Part shown: positions 6,304-9,425 of the stretch, one piece after another
How positions within the stretch are numbered: the stretch's first letter is position 1
Layout of the letters: every line of letters begins with the position of its first letter
DNA from: an uncultured Flammeovirgaceae bacterium
GTDB taxonomy: Bacteria; Bacteroidota; Bacteroidia; Cytophagales; Cyclobacteriaceae
Length of the DNA stretch: 9,425 nt
Direction: 5' to 3'
NCBI GenBank assembly: GCA_937138955.1
Contig: CAKZPJ010000493.1
Coordinates: 1-9,425 of the forward strand
The notes under the pieces: model-generated
The model's database searches: none
What the model was told of the DNA's origin: nothing
What the model saw: only the letters and a program-made list of their open reading frames with translations
Position numbers and translations under genes: made by a program

Positions 6304-7556
6304 TAGCGAATTTTAAGAGTTACTAATGAGAAAATAGCTAACATAATGCCGATTAGCCAAAAACGACTTACAATTTTGGCTTCGTGCAAATTTCTCTTCT
6401 GAAAATGATGATGCAAGGGTGCCATAGCAAAAATGCGCTGACCCACGCCATACTTTCTCTTGGTATACTTGAAGTAGCCCACCTGAAGCATTACCGATAA
6501 ATTTTCTATCAGAAAAACACCACAGATTAGCGGTAGTAGCATCTCCTTACGAACCGCCAATGCCATTACCGCGATAATACCCCCAATAGATAAACTACCT
6601 GTATCACCCATAAATACTTGGGCTGGGAAGGCGTTGTACCACAGAAAACCAATACAAGCTCCAACAAACGCAGTGGCGAATACCACCAATTCTCCCAAAT
6701 CAGGAATGTACATCACATTGAGGTACTGCGAAAACAACAGGTTACCCGATACGTAGGCAAAGATTGCTAAGGTTATACCAATAGTAGCGGATGTCCCTGC
6801 GGCGAGTCCATCTAACCCATCGGTAATATTGGCCCCGTTCGAAACAGCGGTAACAATAAAAACAACAATGACTACGTAGATAACCCAAGTCCATGAGTCG
6901 GGTAATTCCACTAAGCTGAATGTAATAAATGATAGAAAGTTCTTATAGTCAGCTTCGTTGTCCTTCACAAAAGGAATAGTAGTTTGGGTGGTTTTAACAT
7001 CTTCGTAAGCTCCTTTAGGCATTTCCTGAATTTCTTCTCCAACGTTAGTTATGTTGCCCATCATTTCTTCGTCAAACTGCCTAACTCTTACATCTTCGTG
7101 AAAGTAAAGTATCAGTCCAACAATCAGTCCTAATCCAACTTGACCCACAATTTTAAATTTCCCAGCTAGTCCTTCCTTGTTCTTTTTAAATGTTTTAATG
7201 TAGTCATCAATAAAACCAACGGTTCCCATCCATACGGTTGCGACTAGTACTAAGATCACGTAGATATTGTCAAGCCGAGCAAATAGTAACGTAGGAATAA
7301 TGATGGCGCTGAGAATGATAAGTCCGCCCATAGTCGGAGTACCTTTCTTCTGTAACTGGCCTTCCAACCCCAAATCACGCACTACTTCCCCAATCTGCTT
7401 CTTTTGCAAGTATTGGATCAACTGCTTTCCAAAGATGATGGTGATTAGTAACGAAAGCAACGTTGCCATACCCGCCCGAAAGGAGATAAACTGAAACAGG
7501 CTGGCTCCCGGCACGTTAAATTCTCGCTCTAAATAATCAAACAGGTAATACAACAT
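6303..7556 (-). CDS. mraY: MraY, phospho-N-acetylmuramoyl-pentapeptide transferase
   Basis: MraY transfers phospho-MurNAc-pentapeptide from UDP to undecaprenyl phosphate, forming lipid I in the cytoplasmic membrane. Motifs in order: KKGTPTMGG (70-78), the Mg-binding aspartates of [16 protein letters not shown] (115-130, D117 and D118), [12 protein letters not shown] (243-254), [12 protein letters not shown] (315-326), and the HHH loop of PLHHHFQKR (380-388). About ten membrane segments are apparent. At 417 residues it is longer than E. coli MraY (360). The extra length lies mainly between the fourth and fifth membrane segments (about 152-222), a polar, acidic loop predicted to face the periplasm. 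I recall similar insertions in other Bacteroidota MraY proteins. The start ATG lies 15 nt after the murE stop, and the TAA shares one base with the ftsW start. Confidence 0.97.
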   Translation of the reverse strand: MLYYLFDYLEREFNVPGASLFQFISFRAGMATLLSLLITIIFGKQLIQYLQKKQIGEVVRDLGLEGQLQKKGTPTMGGLIILSAIIIPTLLFARLDNIYVILVLVATVWMGTVGFIDDYIKTFKKNKEGLAGKFKIVGQVGLGLIVGLILYFHEDVRVRQFDEEMMGNITNVGEEIQEMPKGAYEDVKTTQTTIPFVKDNEADYKNFLSFITFSLVELPDSWTWVIYVVIVVFIVTAVSNGANITDGLDGLAAGTSATIGITLAIFAYVSGNLLFSQYLNVMYIPDLGELVVFATAFVGACIGFLWYNAFPAQVFMGDTGSLSIGGIIAVMALAVRKEMLLPLICGVFLIENLSVMLQVGYFKYTKRKYGVGQRIFAMAPLHHHFQKRNLHEAKIVSRFWLIGIMLAIFSLVTLKIR

Positions 7557-7571
7557 AGTTTGCGTTTGGTG

Positions 7572-9053
7572 CTACCGCTGGCGTAGCTGATGAAAGATTT
7601 CGTTCAATACTTGTTTATCGTCAAAATTGTGTTTCACTCCTTTAATTTCTTGATAGGTTTCATGTCCCTTACCCGCTACTAGAATAATGTCCCCCTCTTC
7701 CGCCATCATGCTGGCGGCTTTAATAGCTTCTTTTCGGTTAGTAATAGCGATTACTTTTTTGTAATGCGATGCGGGCACTCCCGCTTGCATATCTTTAATA
7801 ATTTCTTCCGGGTCTTCGCTACGCGGGTTGTCTGATGTCAGGATTACTTTATCGCTCAATTCTGCCGCAATTGCTGCCATCTTAGGTCGCTTGGCTTTGT
7901 CCCGATCGCCCCCGCAGCCTACCACGCAAATAACGGTCTCATTTTTAGTGCGCACGTTTTGGATAGTCTTTAGCACATTTTCCAAGGCATCAGGCGTATG
8001 GGCGTAATCTACAATGGCCGTCACTCCATCAGCCGAATGAATCTGTTCGAATCGACCTCGAGCGGGCTGCACGCCCGAAAGCTGGGTTAGTACTTCTTCT
8101 GGCTCTTCATCCAGCAAAACCGCGGTTCCAAAGGCCGCTAGCAAATTGTAAGCATTGAAATCACCAATCAGTGGAAACCATACCGACTGAGAAGAGATAG
8201 TGTCACCACTAATTTCCAGTTCCAATCCTTGCAATGAATTTGTCAGCACCTTAGCTTTAAAGTCGCTCACACCCTTCAAGGAAAAAGTTTTGACCAAAGC
8301 GGTGGTATTTTGCACCATAATCTTACCTCGCTTATCGTCAGTATTTACCAGAGCGAAGCCTGTTTTGAGTAGATCGTCAAATAATTTCTTCTTGGCTTTG
8401 ATGTATTCTTCAAAAGTTTTATGATAATCTAGATGATCGTGGGAGATATTCGTGAAGATGGCTCCGGCTACTTTGAGTCCGGCCATACGATGCTGCACAA
8501 TAGCGTGAGAACTGGCCTCCATAAAAGCGTGAGTGCAGCCCTGCTTCACCATATTTGCTAGCAAAGCATTGAGCTGCACTGCATCAGGCGTAGTGTGGGT
8601 AGCGGGAATGACTTCCTCGTTGATTTTATTATTTACCGTAGAGAGCAATCCGGTAAGATAGCCCAAGCGCATAAATAGCTGGTGCAGTAGCGTGACTACG
8701 GTAGTTTTACCATTAGTACCCGTAACCGCTACCAGTTTTAGTTTAGCCGAAGGATTGTCGTAAAAGTTAGAAGCCATCTGCCCTAGTGCCTGAGCACTGT
8801 TGGCAACTTCTACGTAAGTTACTCCGGCTTGCTTTTCGTCAGGAGTTTGTTCACATACTACCGAAGTAGCTCCCTTCTCCACAGCTACCTGAATATATTG
8901 ATGCCCATCAACCAGCGTGCCCGACACCGCTACAAACACACTGCCTTCTTCTACCCGACGGGAGTCGAAGTGAACGGCACTCACTGGTAAGTCGGTAGAT
9001 CCTTCTACCGCTTTCAGCGAAACTCCGTACAGTATGTCTTTAAGTGTTTTCAT
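7572..9053 (-). CDS. murE: MurE, UDP-MurNAc-tripeptide synthetase (meso-diaminopimelate-adding type)
   Basis: MurE is the cytoplasmic ATP-dependent ligase that adds the third amino acid to UDP-MurNAc-L-Ala-D-Glu. The 493-residue protein has the three-domain Mur ligase layout: an N-terminal UDP-binding domain with SAVHFDSRRVEEGSVFVAV (25-43), a central ATPase with P-loop TGTNGKTT (111-118), and a C-terminal domain. Also visible are THTTPDA (152-158), the KAKKKLFDDL stretch (219-228) expected to supply the carbamylated Lys, and DYAHTPDALENVL (349-361). DNPR at 408-411 is the established marker for meso-diaminopimelate, as opposed to lysine, in MurE. GKGHETYQ (461-468) completes the pattern. The start is secure: ATG at 9053-9051 has an in-frame TAA two codons upstream and follows AAAAA. 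It is the only Mur ligase gene in the window. Confidence 0.98.
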   Translation of the reverse strand: MKTLKDILYGVSLKAVEGSTDLPVSAVHFDSRRVEEGSVFVAVSGTLVDGHQYIQVAVEKGATSVVCEQTPDEKQAGVTYVEVANSAQALGQMASNFYDNPSAKLKLVAVTGTNGKTTVVTLLHQLFMRLGYLTGLLSTVNNKINEEVIPATHTTPDAVQLNALLANMVKQGCTHAFMEASSHAIVQHRMAGLKVAGAIFTNISHDHLDYHKTFEEYIKAKKKLFDDLLKTGFALVNTDDKRGKIMVQNTTALVKTFSLKGVSDFKAKVLTNSLQGLELEISGDTISSQSVWFPLIGDFNAYNLLAAFGTAVLLDEEPEEVLTQLSGVQPARGRFEQIHSADGVTAIVDYAHTPDALENVLKTIQNVRTKNETVICVVGCGGDRDKAKRPKMAAIAAELSDKVILTSDNPRSEDPEEIIKDMQAGVPASHYKKVIAITNRKEAIKAASMMAEEGDIILVAGKGHETYQEIKGVKHNFDDKQVLNEIFHQLRQR

Positions 9054-9112
9054 TTTTTAGTCCAAGGTTATTTGTTACTAGTCCTCCGCCATTACCTCCG
9101 TTTTCTGGATCA
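9054..9112 (-). other. ftsI-murE spacer with two GGAGG motifs and a tiny frame
   Basis: This 59-nt spacer is the longest gap in the visible cluster. On the minus strand it begins with a TGA directly after the ftsI TAG, giving tandem stops. It contains GGAGG twice (9099-9095 and 9087-9083) and a five-codon frame ATG GCG GAG GAC TAG (9092-9078). Neither GGAGG is close enough to the murE ATG to act as its ribosome binding site (29 nt or more away). No convincing promoter or hairpin is visible. Confidence 0.3.
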
Positions 9113-9425
9113 CTAACTTAATTCTAGCCACACCGTGTTTCCTTTTTTTAGTGATGCATCTGGTTCAAGTGATTGTTTGATTACTCGTCCGCTTCCTTGA
9201 TATTCTACGTGTACTCCCTGTTGTTCTAGTAGATACAGGGCGTCACGCAATGTCATTCCCTGTACGTTGGGCATTTGATTTTCTTTTATCGCTTGTTCTT
9301 TCCAGTGGATTTGCTGACTAACTGGTTGGGCCCGCGTCCACTCTGCTAAGTCATCGTTTATAACCTGTTTAATACGTAATGTTGAGCAAATCTGACGCAA
9401 ATCGTCACTATAGCCCGCCTGGATC
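9113..9425 (-). CDS. ftsI: FtsI-type penicillin-binding protein, C-terminal end with PASTA domain
   Basis: The frame is open to the window edge. The 103 visible residues are the C-terminus of a longer protein, beginning around QAGYSDDLRQICSTLRI and ending at TAG 9115-9113. The last 54 residues form a PASTA domain: MPNVQGMTLRDALYLLEQQG, then VHVEYQGSGRVIKQSLEPDASLKKGNTVWLELS. PASTA domains occur at the C-terminus of some division transpeptidases and are thought to bind peptidoglycan or lipid II, and a single C-terminal PASTA is common on Bacteroidota FtsI. The position directly before murE is the normal one for ftsI. FtsI cross-links septal peptidoglycan in the periplasm, working with FtsW. 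The transpeptidase active-site motifs (SxxK, SxN, KTG) lie outside the window, so the call depends on the PASTA domain and gene order. A TTG at 9400 is an internal Leu, not a start. Confidence 0.88.
   Translation of the reverse strand, partial: IQAGYSDDLRQICSTLRIKQVINDDLAEWTRAQPVSQQIHWKEQAIKENQMPNVQGMTLRDALYLLEQQGVHVEYQGSGRVIKQSLEPDASLKKGNTVWLELS

Noticed and set aside
7267..8424. Plus-strand open frames at 7267-7494 and 8200-8424
   Set aside because: They lie within mraY and murE respectively, and their compositions are reverse-strand artefacts of those genes.
1..9425. A novel defence, mobile or biosynthetic system hidden in the cluster
   Set aside because: Every long gene is a recognised division or cell wall gene with intact motifs, the gaps are 59 nt or shorter, and no repeats, integrase, transposase or toxin-like genes are visible.

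Overview
The window is the downstream part of a division and cell wall (dcw) cluster, read on the minus strand, from a bacterium that looks like a member of the Bacteroidota, probably the Cytophagales. The clade call rests on several features: a C-terminal PASTA domain on the division penicillin-binding protein, an enlarged MraY loop, an FtsZ whose PAYMRRNV-type peptide is followed by a further tail ending in FLHDNVD, a MurG with the VPSPNVAEDHQ signature, and A-rich rather than Shine-Dalgarno-like sequence before most starts. This is judged from family knowledge, not from a database search.

In transcription order (high to low coordinates) the genes are the 3' end of ftsI (9113-9425, cut by the window edge), murE (7572-9053), mraY (6303-7556), ftsW (5179-6303), murG (4032-5168), ftsQ (3283-4035), ftsA (1970-3271) and ftsZ (484-1926). 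mraY/ftsW overlap by 1 nt and murG/ftsQ by 4 nt. ftsW/murG are 10 nt apart with the preferred murG start. murE/mraY are 15 nt apart and ftsQ/ftsA 11 nt. Only ftsI-murE (59 nt) and ftsA-ftsZ (43 nt) have room for internal signals. This arrangement suggests one operon with translational coupling.

Together the genes cover cell wall precursor synthesis (MurE adds the third stem-peptide residue, MraY makes lipid I, MurG makes lipid II), septal polymerisation and cross-linking (FtsW with FtsI), and the divisome scaffold (FtsQ, FtsA, FtsZ). The main oddity is what is missing. murD, normally between mraY and ftsW, and murC, normally between murG and ftsQ, are both absent, and the remaining genes are joined without scars.

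At the left edge, on the plus strand and convergent with ftsZ, lies the 3' end of an NAPE-PLD/UlaG-like metallo-beta-lactamase-fold hydrolase (1-437). A perfect 8-bp inverted repeat near its stop may be a terminator. I see no RNA genes, mobile elements, CRISPR arrays or phage genes. Apart from the two missing ligases and the possible ftsZ-proximal signals, this is a conventional dcw segment. I found no support for a previously undescribed system.
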